Of a stretch of DNA of 64,000 bases, positions 25,519 to 34,010 are shown in pieces (position 1 is the stretch's first letter; each line of letters opens with the position of its first letter). Origin of the DNA: Pokkaliibacter sp. MBI-7 (GTDB lineage: Bacteria; Pseudomonadota; Gammaproteobacteria; Pseudomonadales; Balneatricaceae); contig NZ_JARVTG010000002.1 of assembly GCF_029846635.1 (NCBI RefSeq), positions 1,467,501 to 1,531,500 on the forward strand. The letters are read 5' to 3'. Below the pieces are notes generated by a model. The model had not been told where the DNA came from and did not search any database. It worked only from the letters and a program-made list of their open reading frames with translations. A program made the translations under genes and the position numbers.

Positions 25519-26436
25519 CTATTTTTCGTCTTTAGGATAAGCCCAGAGCGCCACTCCATCGTCAGTGGCGTTTGAGAATGGTCCTAATGGCCACACTTCA
25601 ATCTCGACATCCTCGACACCCTGGTCCCTGAGCAAACGTTTCACCTGCTCACCCCGGTTGCGAGCACGCTCCAGCAAGTCAGCCGGATCCTCTGCCCCCT
25701 TGATGCGACTGACCAGCCAAACAGACTTCCACTGCCCCTGTAAAACAGGATCGATCCAGTGATCAGGCAGGAAAGGTGTCACCAACTGATCATCAGACGA
25801 AAACTCTACCGGAACCTGCAATTTCAGCGGCCCTTCGGCAGATCCGCTTCGCCCCGTTTGCACAATATCAAGGTGAAGGTAGGCGCGTCGATTTGCACGT
25901 AACACCGAGTACGCAGCGACGTAGATATCGCCATCCTCTGCAGCAAAGCGTGCTAGCAGATAGTCCTGCTCTCTATCCATACCGTAAAGCACGGGATCAT
26001 TGAACACATCGCTGGACCAATAGCTGCTATCACCGCAGGCCCGCGACTGACACTGAAAAAGAACTTCGGGATCGTGCGGCCCGAGTTGCTCTTTGATCGA
26101 TTCGAAAGCCTCTCGTGGTGCAACATTAGCTGGCAACTGGTAAGTCAGACGCCATAATCTGCCTTTGCTGCGAACCTCACTCTCGGCCTGAATCTGACCA
26201 TTGGATTTAACCATCGGACCGGTGGGTAACAGATGATAGTCAACGGTGTTTCGTCGGTAAGTCACTATCCAGGAACCCGGGTAACGACTGAACAGAGGGT
26301 TATCCTGACTGCCTGGCACATCATCTTCAGCAAAGGCAGAAATCTGCAAAACTGTATTAAGCACGACAAAGATACCAACCCACCGCGCTAATAGTGATAT
26401 TCTTCCCGCTAACGCTGTCACACTCAGCCCCCACAT
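25519..26436 (-). CDS. Exported DUF4892 protein
   Basis: The 305-residue product starts with a hydrophobic signal region (about 10-36, cleavage near SAFAED). It has the DUF4892 pattern: DNPLFSRYPGSWIVTYRR near 45-62, then CQSRACGDSSYWSSDVF near 130, with paired cysteines. The C-terminal 100 residues look like an OmpA-type lipoprotein/peptidoglycan-binding region (LERARNRGEQVKRLLRDQGV). A periplasmic or outer-membrane role is likely, but the function is unknown. It converges on folE and diverges from cheV. Confidence 0.8.
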   Translation of the reverse strand: MWGLSVTALAGRISLLARWVGIFVVLNTVLQISAFAEDDVPGSQDNPLFSRYPGSWIVTYRRNTVDYHLLPTGPMVKSNGQIQAESEVRSKGRLWRLTYQLPANVAPREAFESIKEQLGPHDPEVLFQCQSRACGDSSYWSSDVFNDPVLYGMDREQDYLLARFAAEDGDIYVAAYSVLRANRRAYLHLDIVQTGRSGSAEGPLKLQVPVEFSSDDQLVTPFLPDHWIDPVLQGQWKSVWLVSRIKGAEDPADLLERARNRGEQVKRLLRDQGVEDVEIEVWPLGPFSNATDDGVALWAYPKDEK

Positions 26437-26613
26437 ACTAGACTATTGATACTATTGTGAACTGGCCGCATCATACTTGTTGTCGCAGCACCGCTGCCAC
26501 TTTCCAAAAGCGCTGGCACAACAAAGATATACCGTTGCTCAACAAGCATATAGAGCCAGAACTTATCGAATGCAACAACCCATCTAGATGGGACTGAACG
26601 AGCAGGATTTTCT

Positions 26614-27531
26614 ATGGCTGGCGTACTAGACTCCGTAAACCAGCGCACCCAGCTGGTGGGCAAGAACCGTCTTGAGTTACTTACCTTCAGACTGAATGGT
26701 CCGCAGATCTACGGTATTAACGTTTTTAAAGTACGGGAAATTCTACAAACCCCCAAATTAACCGAGATTCCTGAAAGCCATCCGGTGATCAGAGGTACTG
26801 CTTATATTCGCGGACGTACCATTCCGGTTATTGACCTGGCATTGGCAATGGGTGGTTCAGTACCCACTGACATTGATGGCAGCTTTATAGTCATCAGTGA
26901 ATACAACATGACCGTTCAGGGATTTCTGGTACGTGCGGTTGAACGCATTATCAATATGAATTGGGAAGATATTCTTCCGCCTCCCAGTGGTCTTGGAAAT
27001 CGCCACTATCTGACGTCAATTACACGCTTTGAGAATCGTCTGATTGAAATTCTTGATGTAGAGAAGATTCTGTCCGAAGTAGCGCCACGCAATGACGATG
27101 TCAGTGAAGAAATTGTTACCAAGGTCAAGGATCAGCGCCCAGAACACTTCCGTGTACTGATCGTCGACGACTCGTCTGTGGCCCGGAAGCAGATTAAACG
27201 AGCAGTAGAGGCCGTTGGTGCAGAAACCGTGTTGCTCAATGACGGTGCAGAGGCTTACCGACATCTGCTGGAGCTCAATGACCAAGGTATAAACGTAGCT
27301 GAACACTACTATGTGCTGATTTCCGACGTGGAAATGCCAGAAATGGATGGTTATACCCTGACAGCAAAGATACGTTCAAACAGTGATCTGAAAGACCTGT
27401 ATGTGATGCTTCACACCTCGCTGAGCGGGGTTTTCAATCAATCCATGGTCGATAAAGTAGGCGCTGATGACTTTTTGGCGAAATTCCAGCCAGATGTGCT
27501 AGCTGAACGCGTACTGTTTCACAAACGCTAA
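26614..27531 (+). CDS. cheV: Chemotaxis coupling protein CheV
   Basis: CheV links chemoreceptors to the CheA kinase, and phosphorylation adjusts the coupling. The 305-residue protein has a CheW-like domain at about 20-165 (GINVFKVREILQTP, VIRGTAYIRGRTIPVIDL) and a receiver domain at about 175-305. The receiver has VLIVDDSSVARKQ, the phospho-Asp in ISDVEMPEMDGY, a Thr in LHTSLSG and a Lys in FLAKF. All key residues are present. AGGA five to six bases upstream sets the ATG. It is monocistronic with its own terminator, and implies a motile organism. Confidence 0.97.
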   Translation: MAGVLDSVNQRTQLVGKNRLELLTFRLNGPQIYGINVFKVREILQTPKLTEIPESHPVIRGTAYIRGRTIPVIDLALAMGGSVPTDIDGSFIVISEYNMTVQGFLVRAVERIINMNWEDILPPPSGLGNRHYLTSITRFENRLIEILDVEKILSEVAPRNDDVSEEIVTKVKDQRPEHFRVLIVDDSSVARKQIKRAVEAVGAETVLLNDGAEAYRHLLELNDQGINVAEHYYVLISDVEMPEMDGYTLTAKIRSNSDLKDLYVMLHTSLSGVFNQSMVDKVGADDFLAKFQPDVLAERVLFHKR

Positions 27532-27543
27532 CGCGTTAATCGG

Positions 27544-27567
27544 AAGCGCGCCTAAAGAGGCGCGTTT
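27544..27567 (+). terminator. Terminator after cheV
   Basis: CGCGCC and GGCGCG form a GC-rich 6-bp stem around TAAAGA, followed by TTTC. It lies 12 bases after the cheV stop and just before the 3' end of the convergent hydrolase gene, so it could serve both. Confidence 0.7.
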
Positions 27568-27580
27568 CTGCTCTTAAGCA

Positions 27581-28453
27581 TCAGTCAACTAGCAATTTGC
27601 CTTCTCGAAGCCCCTGCCAAAACCAGTCCGCCACCTTGCCTGTGTCATCCTCCAGATGCAGGTGGTGTCCTCCAGGTAATTGAGCCACCTGCAAATGCGA
27701 AATAACAGCCCGACGTTGAGCCATAACTGGCCACAGCTTGATGTTCCCTTGATCACCTAGCAACAAATGAACTGGCATCGAAAGACCAGCCAATACAGAG
27801 ATCACTTCCTCCTCAGTCATCCGCTTAGTACTTTCACGTAAACGGGGATCATGACTCCATTTGAGCCCTTTATCCGACACAGAAACTCCCCGCTCAATCA
27901 GGCGATCTGCAGCTTGTCGGCTCAGTGGCCATAGCCCATTCATGCGTGCTAGAGCAGCCTGCTCATAATCCTTGAAGTAGCGCACCGACCGCTTCGGTTC
28001 AGCCCCCTCGGGCTTTCGCAACACTTTCAATACCGATGGACTCCAGGCAGTCGACAGAGGCCCTAACGACTCAATCAGCAATAACTTCCTGATGCGATCA
28101 CTCGCAACACCTGCGACAAGTGTAGATATTGCCGCACCCAAGGAGTGACCAAGCAACGTGAAAGAGCGCCATTGCAGCTCGTCAGCTACGGCCAATACAT
28201 CGTTAACATATTGCCCAACCGGATAGTGCTGACTTTCATCCCGCCACGCAGAGCGACCATGTCCTGGCAAATCAACAGCAATCAGATGAATCTGCTGCCT
28301 AGCCTGGGGATACACCCCATCCAACGCATCCAGTAACTGGGAAAAACTGGCTGCATTATCTAACCAGCCATGAACTGCCAGCACAGGTTCAGCGCCTGGT
28401 GTTCCCCATTCCAGCGCAGCGATTCGCTGCCCCAGAAAACTCACTTCCTTCAT
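27581..28453 (-). CDS. Alpha/beta-hydrolase-fold enzyme
   Basis: This 290-residue hydrolase has the nucleophile elbow TLLGHSLGAAIS (Ser about 104), an oxyanion pattern VLAVHGWLDNAASF near 27, and a late catalytic His in LPGGHHLHLED. The acid is probably an Asp near VHLLLGDQGN. DLPGHGRS is typical of the serine esterase or epoxide-hydrolase-like group. The substrate is unknown. It is the last gene of a minus-strand operon (gpsA, DUF4389, sixA, this gene), 18 bases after sixA. A role in lipid metabolism would fit gpsA but is only inference. Confidence 0.88.
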   Translation of the reverse strand: MKEVSFLGQRIAALEWGTPGAEPVLAVHGWLDNAASFSQLLDALDGVYPQARQQIHLIAVDLPGHGRSAWRDESQHYPVGQYVNDVLAVADELQWRSFTLLGHSLGAAISTLVAGVASDRIRKLLLIESLGPLSTAWSPSVLKVLRKPEGAEPKRSVRYFKDYEQAALARMNGLWPLSRQAADRLIERGVSVSDKGLKWSHDPRLRESTKRMTEEEVISVLAGLSMPVHLLLGDQGNIKLWPVMAQRRAVISHLQVAQLPGGHHLHLEDDTGKVADWFWQGLREGKLLVD

Positions 28454-28471
28454 TCTTTTCTCTCGGCTCAG

Positions 28472-28927
28472 TTAACGCGCTGCTATCCAACGACCTTCAG
28501 CCATGGCACACCCGTATTCAACCACATCCATAGTGACTACCCGAACCTCACTGGTGCCCAATGGTTCGCCATCCGTCCCCAACAGCCAACCAAGCAGTTC
28601 GCCTACAAGAGGCATGTGCGATACCAGCATCACAGTCTGCTGCTCTTCGAGCACATGCCTCAACCAATCCAGTGTCGAATGAATGGGAGCATCTGGAACT
28701 AAAAGACTACTGGTGATGATCGGCTGTTTGCACATTTCTGAACAACGCTGAGCCGTCTGCTGCGCACGTACAAATGGACTCGCACAAAGAAGCGACGGAC
28801 TATGACGTGCGAGCAACGCAGCCAGCACCTGCGTATTGTCTTTCTGACCACGCAAGGTCAGTTGCCGCTCGGCATCAGAATTTGCCCATTGTTCCGCCTC
28901 ACCGTGGCGCATGACAATCAATTTCAT
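28472..28927 (-). CDS. sixA: Phosphohistidine phosphatase SixA
   Basis: SixA removes phosphate from histidine. In E. coli it acts on the ArcB and nitrogen phosphotransfer domains. The 151-residue protein has the histidine-phosphatase core VMRHGEAEQW (His8) and, later, the acidic and second His positions (CASPFVRAQQT; VSHMPLVGELLGWL). Its short length matches SixA and not larger branch-2 enzymes. It lies between the DUF4389 gene and the hydrolase gene. Confidence 0.92.
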   Translation of the reverse strand: MKLIVMRHGEAEQWANSDAERQLTLRGQKDNTQVLAALLARHSPSLLCASPFVRAQQTAQRCSEMCKQPIITSSLLVPDAPIHSTLDWLRHVLEEQQTVMLVSHMPLVGELLGWLLGTDGEPLGTSEVRVVTMDVVEYGCAMAEGRWIAAR

Positions 28928-28992
28928 ATTTTTCCAGGCACTCTTAAGCGAGCAAAATGCACATCAAGCTCAGGTTAACGTCATAGCGATTT

Positions 28993-29271
28993 CTATTTAC
29001 TGCGCGGCCATGAACTGAAGGGGAAAGGTTTTTCTTCAGAATGGTAAGTCAAGAATGCAAATGCCTGACCAATAAACTCTCGAAGCGAATATCCCCACTC
29101 CAACAGAGCACGGCTGGACTCACCAATAATCAAGCGGACAAGCCACTGCAAGACAATAACAACGAAGGTTGCCAGGACTGCCAGCTTCAATAGAAAAACA
29201 AAGAAAATCATGTACACCGTGCGGATCATATTCTCTTCTGAGAACAGCCGACCAAAAAATGACGATTTCAT
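28993..29271 (-). CDS. DUF4389 membrane protein
   Basis: The 92-residue protein has an N-terminal cytosolic stretch (SSFFGRLFSEENMIRT) and one long hydrophobic segment that can form one or two membrane helices (VYMIFFVFLLKLAVLATF and VVIVLQWLVRLII). An amphipathic tail follows (ALLEWGYSLREFIGQAFAFLTYHSEEKPFPF). This is the DUF4389 layout. Function is unknown. Its ATG at 29271 directly follows the gpsA stop codon, so translation is coupled. Position between gpsA and sixA is conserved in some relatives. Confidence 0.85.
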   Translation of the reverse strand: MKSSFFGRLFSEENMIRTVYMIFFVFLLKLAVLATFVVIVLQWLVRLIIGESSRALLEWGYSLREFIGQAFAFLTYHSEEKPFPFSSWPRSK

Positions 29272-30297
29272 CTAGTTCCCTCTTGGTAGTACAAACTCAA
29301 CGTCAGAGCTTTGCTCCCCTCCCATCAACGCCTGTACAACCTGTTGTACCGATCGCTGATTGAACACTACTTCATATAACCCATCGACCAAAGGCATATA
29401 CACACCCAGTTCTGTCGCCCAGTGTTTTACAATCTGGAGGGTACCAACCCCTTCCGCTACCTCTCCCAACTCTTCAACAATCTGGGCCAACGATCCTCCT
29501 TTTCCCAGAGCGTGCCCAACCCGATAGTTGCGACTGAGGGGCGACATACAGGTAACAGCAAGATCACCCACACCTGCCAATCCTATAAAGGTAAGGGGAT
29601 TAGCCCCAAGACATACTGCGAATCGACTCATTTCTGCCAAGCTGCGCGTCATTAACATACTACGCGTGTTCTCTCCCATTCCAAGGGCGGCCGCCATACC
29701 TGTAGCTATGGCATAAATATTCTTGAGCGCCCCGCCTAATTCCACCCCATACATATCGTTGTTGGCATAAATGCGGAAATAATCTCTTCGCAACACACGT
29801 TGAACAGACGCACGGACCTGAGGATTGTTACTGGCAATCACCGTTGCAGTTAATTGACGTCTGGCGACTTCCTTGGCCAGGTTGGGCCCGCTCAAGACTC
29901 CAATAGGATGATCTGGCAGCTCTTCGCACATGATCTGACTCATCAGTTTAAAGCTGTCTGACTCAATTCCCTTGGTGGTACTGACGATCTGAGCCTCGGG
30001 CTGAATACAAGGCTTTATCAACTGCAATACCTGTCGAAATGCCTTACTAGGTACAGCCATAAATATCAGATGACTATCTGCGACGGCATAACCTATATCA
30101 CTGCATGCCTCAACATTTGCCAGCAATGGATAATCTGGCATGTAACGATTATTTACGCGGCTACTTTCGACCTCTTCAGCCTGTTGGGCATCCCGCATCC
30201 ATAACCGGACTTGATGACCATTCTCGGCCGCAATATTCGCAATGATGGTGCCAAAACTTCCTCCACCCAGAACGGTTATGGCCTGATGATGAGACAT
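29272..30297 (-). CDS. gpsA: Glycerol-3-phosphate dehydrogenase, NAD(P)+
   Basis: GpsA reduces dihydroxyacetone phosphate to sn-glycerol-3-phosphate for phospholipid synthesis. The 341-residue protein has the N-terminal nucleotide-binding motif TVLGGGSFGTIIANI (GxGxxG variant, with Gly-Gly-Gly). It continues with VSTTKGIES, VLSGPNLAKEV, and the catalytic Lys in ELGGALKNIYAIATG near 195. The start at ATG 30297 follows GAGGAG. A longer frame from 30330 has no site. It is the first gene of a four-gene operon and diverges from minC. Confidence 0.97.
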   Translation of the reverse strand: MSHHQAITVLGGGSFGTIIANIAAENGHQVRLWMRDAQQAEEVESSRVNNRYMPDYPLLANVEACSDIGYAVADSHLIFMAVPSKAFRQVLQLIKPCIQPEAQIVSTTKGIESDSFKLMSQIMCEELPDHPIGVLSGPNLAKEVARRQLTATVIASNNPQVRASVQRVLRRDYFRIYANNDMYGVELGGALKNIYAIATGMAAALGMGENTRSMLMTRSLAEMSRFAVCLGANPLTFIGLAGVGDLAVTCMSPLSRNYRVGHALGKGGSLAQIVEELGEVAEGVGTLQIVKHWATELGVYMPLVDGLYEVVFNQRSVQQVVQALMGGEQSSDVEFVLPRGN

Positions 30298-30552
30298 AGC
30301 TCTCCTCGATATTCCGATATTGAACGCCAATCTGGCAGAGATTGCGCGAATGGTACCACTGCTGTTCGCTGAAGATATAAGGCCGCATGCAATTACACAG
30401 CGTCAATGAGGCCTCTGAGACACAACTATGAAAAAGTCGTGCTATTATTGCACCGCTAATTTACTGAACTCACCCTGCGACCACGCCCTGATTGCTGGTT
30501 GGCAGCCGCCCCAAACAATTTAGGCAATCGCAAACATACAGGCAACCGACTC

Positions 30553-31290
30553 ATGTCATCGCCCGCACCATCGAAAGCTTCCGACTGTTTTCGCCTGAAA
30601 GGCAGCATGTTTACGCTCAGCATGATTGAGCTAATGCATTATTCGGCTACAGAGTTCAGCAACCAACTGTCCAGAACCGTCAACCAGGCACCTCGTTTCT
30701 TTCAGCAAATGCCAGTGGTTATCTCTCTGGAACATCTCGCAGACGACAGCACTCCTGACTTCAAGGAAATCATCGAAATCTGCCGCTCACTGAAGGTGAA
30801 TCCTGTAGGTATTCGAGGAGGGAGCGATGCCATGGTGGAAAATGCGTTTACTGCAGGCCTACCCAGTATGGGCTCTGCCACACCGTCTCCATCACCACAG
30901 CGGGCGCAGACTTCCAACGCACAGCCAGCCGCTGTGGAGCCCAGCCTGGTACCGGCCCGTATCGTTGACCGACCTGTGCGTTCTGGCCAGCAAATATATG
31001 CACGGAATACCAGCCTGATAGTTCTTGCTCCCGTCAGTGCGGGGGCTGAATTGTTGGCAGATGGTGATATTCACGTATACGCGCCTTTACGCGGACGTGC
31101 TCTGGCAGGTATAAACGGCAATACTCAGGCAAGAATTTTTTGCAATGCACTGGAAGCAGAACTGCTGTCAATCGCAGGCCAATATAAATTGAGCGAAGAT
31201 TTGCAGCATTCCGAGCTTTGGAAGCAAAGTGTACAAGCCATGCTAGAGGATGAAAGCAAACTTCAGCTGAGCCCACTTTCGCTCAGCTAA
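30553..31290 (+). CDS. minC: Septum-site determining protein MinC
   Basis: MinC blocks FtsZ ring assembly away from midcell when bound by MinD. The 245-residue protein has an N-terminal FtsZ-interacting domain (SCFTLS-like FRLKGSMFTLSM) and a C-terminal beta-helix with VVAPVSAGAELLADGDIHVYAPLRGRALAG near 170, the MinD-binding surface. I place the start at ATG 30553. A longer frame from 30499 would precede the natural family N-terminus. It is the first gene of minCDE and lies 104 bases before minD. Confidence 0.96.
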   Translation: MSSPAPSKASDCFRLKGSMFTLSMIELMHYSATEFSNQLSRTVNQAPRFFQQMPVVISLEHLADDSTPDFKEIIEICRSLKVNPVGIRGGSDAMVENAFTAGLPSMGSATPSPSPQRAQTSNAQPAAVEPSLVPARIVDRPVRSGQQIYARNTSLIVLAPVSAGAELLADGDIHVYAPLRGRALAGINGNTQARIFCNALEAELLSIAGQYKLSEDLQHSELWKQSVQAMLEDESKLQLSPLSLS

Positions 31291-31394
31291 CTTCGCGCTG
31301 GCCGTTCACCCAAGTGCTTTGATGTCATTTATAGAATTGGCCGTTTCAATTTTACGCAGTAATCAGATTTTTGCTTTTTAAGGAAAACACGACC

Positions 31395-32204
31395 GTGGCT
31401 AAAATTATCGTTGTCACCTCCGGTAAAGGTGGAGTAGGCAAGACCACCTCTAGCGCGGCCATTGGCACAGGCTTAGCCCTGCGTGGCCACAAGACAGTCG
31501 TTATCGACTTTGACGTTGGTCTAAGAAACCTCGACCTCATCATGAATTGCGAGCGTCGTGTTGTTTATGACTTTATTAACGTAGTCAACAATGAGGCAAC
31601 CCTCAATCAGGCCCTGATCAAGGACAAGCGAGTTGAAACGCTTTACATCCTGCCCGCATCACAGACACGCGACAAAGACGCGCTGACCCGTGAGGGTGTG
31701 GAAAAGGTACTGAATGAACTGGCCGAAACATTTGACTACATCGTATGCGATTCCCCAGCGGGCATTGAGAAAGGTGCCTTGATGGCCCTGTACTTCGCAG
31801 ACGAAGCTGTCGTGGTTACCAATCCCGAAGTCTCCTCCGTAAGAGACTCTGACCGGATTATCGGAATTCTCCACAGTAAATCACGTCGTGCAGAGACAGG
31901 TCAGGAGCCGATCAAAGAGCACCTGCTGCTGACCCGCTATGACCCAGAACGTGTAGAACTGGGAGAAATGCTCGGCGTCAAAGACGTGCAGGACATTCTT
32001 GCCATTCCTCTGCTTGGTGTAATCCCTGAGTCAGAAGCAGTACTAAAGTGCTCCAACCAAGGTATTCCCGTCATTCTGGAATCACAGAGCGACGCCGGTC
32101 AGGCTTATGAAGATGCCGTGTCCCGACTGCTCGGCGATGAACGCCCGATGCGTTTCCTGACTGCTCCGAAAAAAGGATTCTTCAAACGTATGTTCGGAGG
32201 TTAA
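31395..32204 (+). CDS. minD: Septum-site determining ATPase MinD
   Basis: MinD is the membrane ATPase that recruits MinC and is displaced by MinE, producing pole-to-pole oscillation. The 269-residue protein has the deviant Walker A GKGGVGKTTSSAAIG near the N-terminus, FDVGLRNLDL, and DSPAGIEKGA. Its C-terminus is the amphipathic membrane helix KKGFFKRMFGG. Start is GTG 31395, ten bases after AAGGA. The in-frame TTG at 31371 lacks a site. minE starts one base after its stop. Confidence 0.98.
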   Translation: MAKIIVVTSGKGGVGKTTSSAAIGTGLALRGHKTVVIDFDVGLRNLDLIMNCERRVVYDFINVVNNEATLNQALIKDKRVETLYILPASQTRDKDALTREGVEKVLNELAETFDYIVCDSPAGIEKGALMALYFADEAVVVTNPEVSSVRDSDRIIGILHSKSRRAETGQEPIKEHLLLTRYDPERVELGEMLGVKDVQDILAIPLLGVIPESEAVLKCSNQGIPVILESQSDAGQAYEDAVSRLLGDERPMRFLTAPKKGFFKRMFGG

Positions 32205-32205
32205 A

Positions 32206-32460
32206 GTGGCCAGTTTTTTCGATTATTTCCGAAGCCGTAAGCCCAACTCCGCCTCCGTCGCGAAAGAACGTTTGCAAATTATCGTTGCACATGAACGTTC
32301 ACAGCGACAGCAGCCGGATTACTTACCTGCGCTGCAAAAGGAACTGCTGGAAGTTATCAAGAAATATGTGCAGGTTGCACAGGACGATATATCGATTCAG
32401 ATCGACAATACCGACAACTGTTCGGTATTGGAGCTCAACATCACGCTGCCAGAAAAATAA
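32206..32460 (+). CDS. minE: Cell-division topological specificity factor MinE
   Basis: MinE stimulates the MinD ATPase and moves it off the membrane. The 84-residue product starts at GTG 32206, one base after minD, so it is translationally coupled. The N-terminal FFDYFRSRKPNSASVAKERLQIIVAHERS is the membrane-binding and anti-MinCD part. The C-terminal dimer domain ends at NCSVLELNITLP. Length and motifs match the family. The operon ends with a terminator at 32496. Confidence 0.97.
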   Translation: MASFFDYFRSRKPNSASVAKERLQIIVAHERSQRQQPDYLPALQKELLEVIKKYVQVAQDDISIQIDNTDNCSVLELNITLPEK

Positions 32461-32495
32461 GCACGTTTTAACAAGAGCCTATCAATATAAAAGTG

Positions 32496-32527
32496 CGAGC
32501 CGACTAATTGTCGGCTCGGGTCTTTTG
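32496..32527 (+). terminator. Terminator after minE
   Basis: CGAGCCGAC and GTCGGCTCG pair around TAATT, followed by GGTCTTTTG. It lies 36 bases after the minE stop and before the convergent selO end. Confidence 0.85.
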
Positions 32528-32555
32528 TTACGGTGCGGTACTTTGCATTCTACAT

Positions 32556-34010
32556 TCAGGACGAGCAGCTAATCTCAAGCGATTTCCCCCACTGTGGAGA
32601 TCTCTTCGCATACTTCAGAAACTCTGGCTGCTCATCAAACGGATTTTGCATGATCAGGAAAAGACGCTCGACTTCACTAATATCTCCTGCCCCTGCCTTT
32701 TCGATAGCTTCCTGTAACAAATAATTACGCATCACGTAGTGGGGATTAACAGCATTCATCAACTGTTGACGCTGATCCCAGTCTTGCCCTTTCAGACGGC
32801 GCTGATACTGCTCAAGCCAAGCATCAAATTCAGGCAACTGCATAAACTCATTACGCAATTTTTCAGGCTGTCGACCTGGCCTAACCTCCCCCAGCCAACG
32901 AAATGCCAGGGTGTAGTCCATTTTATTAGTAGCTAATAGCTGTAACCAGGCCTTAAGCATCTCATGATCGCTTTCCGTGAACTCAGGCAACCCTAAGCGT
33001 CTTCTCATCAGCTCAGAGAACTCCTTCACCAGAACAGGCTCAAAACTTTCCAATCCTTTTCGCAGGCCTTCCATTTCAATTACAGGAGTCAGCGCTTGCG
33101 CCAGACATTGCAAGTTCCAGTAAGCAATTGATGGTTGTCGGTAGAACGCATAGCGCCCTTGCGAATCAGAGTGATTGCAGATGAAGCGTGGATCGTAATC
33201 GTCCAGGAATGCGAATGGCCCAAAGTCGAAGGTGTCACCAAGAATAGAAAAATTATCAGTATTCATCACGCCATGGCAAAACCCGTAGGCCTGCCAATAG
33301 GCGATCATCTTCGCAGTGCGTTCAACAATCTCTGCAAACATGGCTTCGTAAGGAAGTACGAACGATGTGCAATGGGTGAAATACGTCTCAAGGCAGAACT
33401 CAGACAACCGTTTTAGCAACTCATGCTGCTGACTGTAATAGAAGTACTCAAAATGACCGAAGCGCACATGGGTTTTAGCAATGCGAATCAGCATAGCTCC
33501 ACGCTCTTCCGACTCTCGATAAACCGGCTCATCACTCCCCAGCAAACCCAACGCTCTTGTCGTTGGTACACCCAATGCCGCAAGCGACTCCGAACACAAA
33601 TATTCGCGAATGCTCGAACGCAAGACAGCGCGCCCATCCCCCATACGGGAATAAGGCGTCGGGCCAGCCCCCTTCAGGTGCACATCCCAAACTTCACCTT
33701 TGGTGTTTTGTACTTCACCTAACAGGAGACCTCGACCATCACCAAGCCTGGGAGTATACCCACCAAACTGATGGCCGCTGTACACCATAGCGAGCGGGTC
33801 GGAGCCAGCCCACGATGCACTACCAGCAATGACGTCAGCAATGTCACGGCGTTTGAACTGTTCGATATCCAGATCTAGCAAGGCCGCAGCGGCAGGACTA
33901 CCAGTCAACCACCGCAGCCCTGCTAAAGGAGCAACCGCTTGCCGGGAATAGAACTCCTGCGGCAAGCGGCTATATCGATTTATAAACTCAAGTGTTTCCA
34001 GTGTTTTCAC
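32556..34010 (-). CDS. selO: Protein adenylyltransferase SelO (YdiU)
   Basis: SelO is a pseudokinase-fold enzyme that transfers AMP to proteins and is linked to redox stress. The 484-residue protein carries the family signature: VYSGHQFGGYTPRLGDGRGLLLGE near 95, LKGAGPTPYSRMGDGRAVLRSSIREYL near 130, and GVMNTDNFSILGDTFDFGPFAFLDDYDP near 250 (catalytic loop Asp and metal Asn). It ends without the C-terminal selenocysteine/cysteine of some members. I place the start at GTG 34010, six bases after AGGAG. The TTG at 34016 would abut the site. The start overlaps the rhlB-type gene end by 23 bases, which suggests coupled translation. Confidence 0.95.
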   Translation of the reverse strand: MKTLETLEFINRYSRLPQEFYSRQAVAPLAGLRWLTGSPAAAALLDLDIEQFKRRDIADVIAGSASWAGSDPLAMVYSGHQFGGYTPRLGDGRGLLLGEVQNTKGEVWDVHLKGAGPTPYSRMGDGRAVLRSSIREYLCSESLAALGVPTTRALGLLGSDEPVYRESEERGAMLIRIAKTHVRFGHFEYFYYSQQHELLKRLSEFCLETYFTHCTSFVLPYEAMFAEIVERTAKMIAYWQAYGFCHGVMNTDNFSILGDTFDFGPFAFLDDYDPRFICNHSDSQGRYAFYRQPSIAYWNLQCLAQALTPVIEMEGLRKGLESFEPVLVKEFSELMRRRLGLPEFTESDHEMLKAWLQLLATNKMDYTLAFRWLGEVRPGRQPEKLRNEFMQLPEFDAWLEQYQRRLKGQDWDQRQQLMNAVNPHYVMRNYLLQEAIEKAGAGDISEVERLFLIMQNPFDEQPEFLKYAKRSPQWGKSLEISCSS

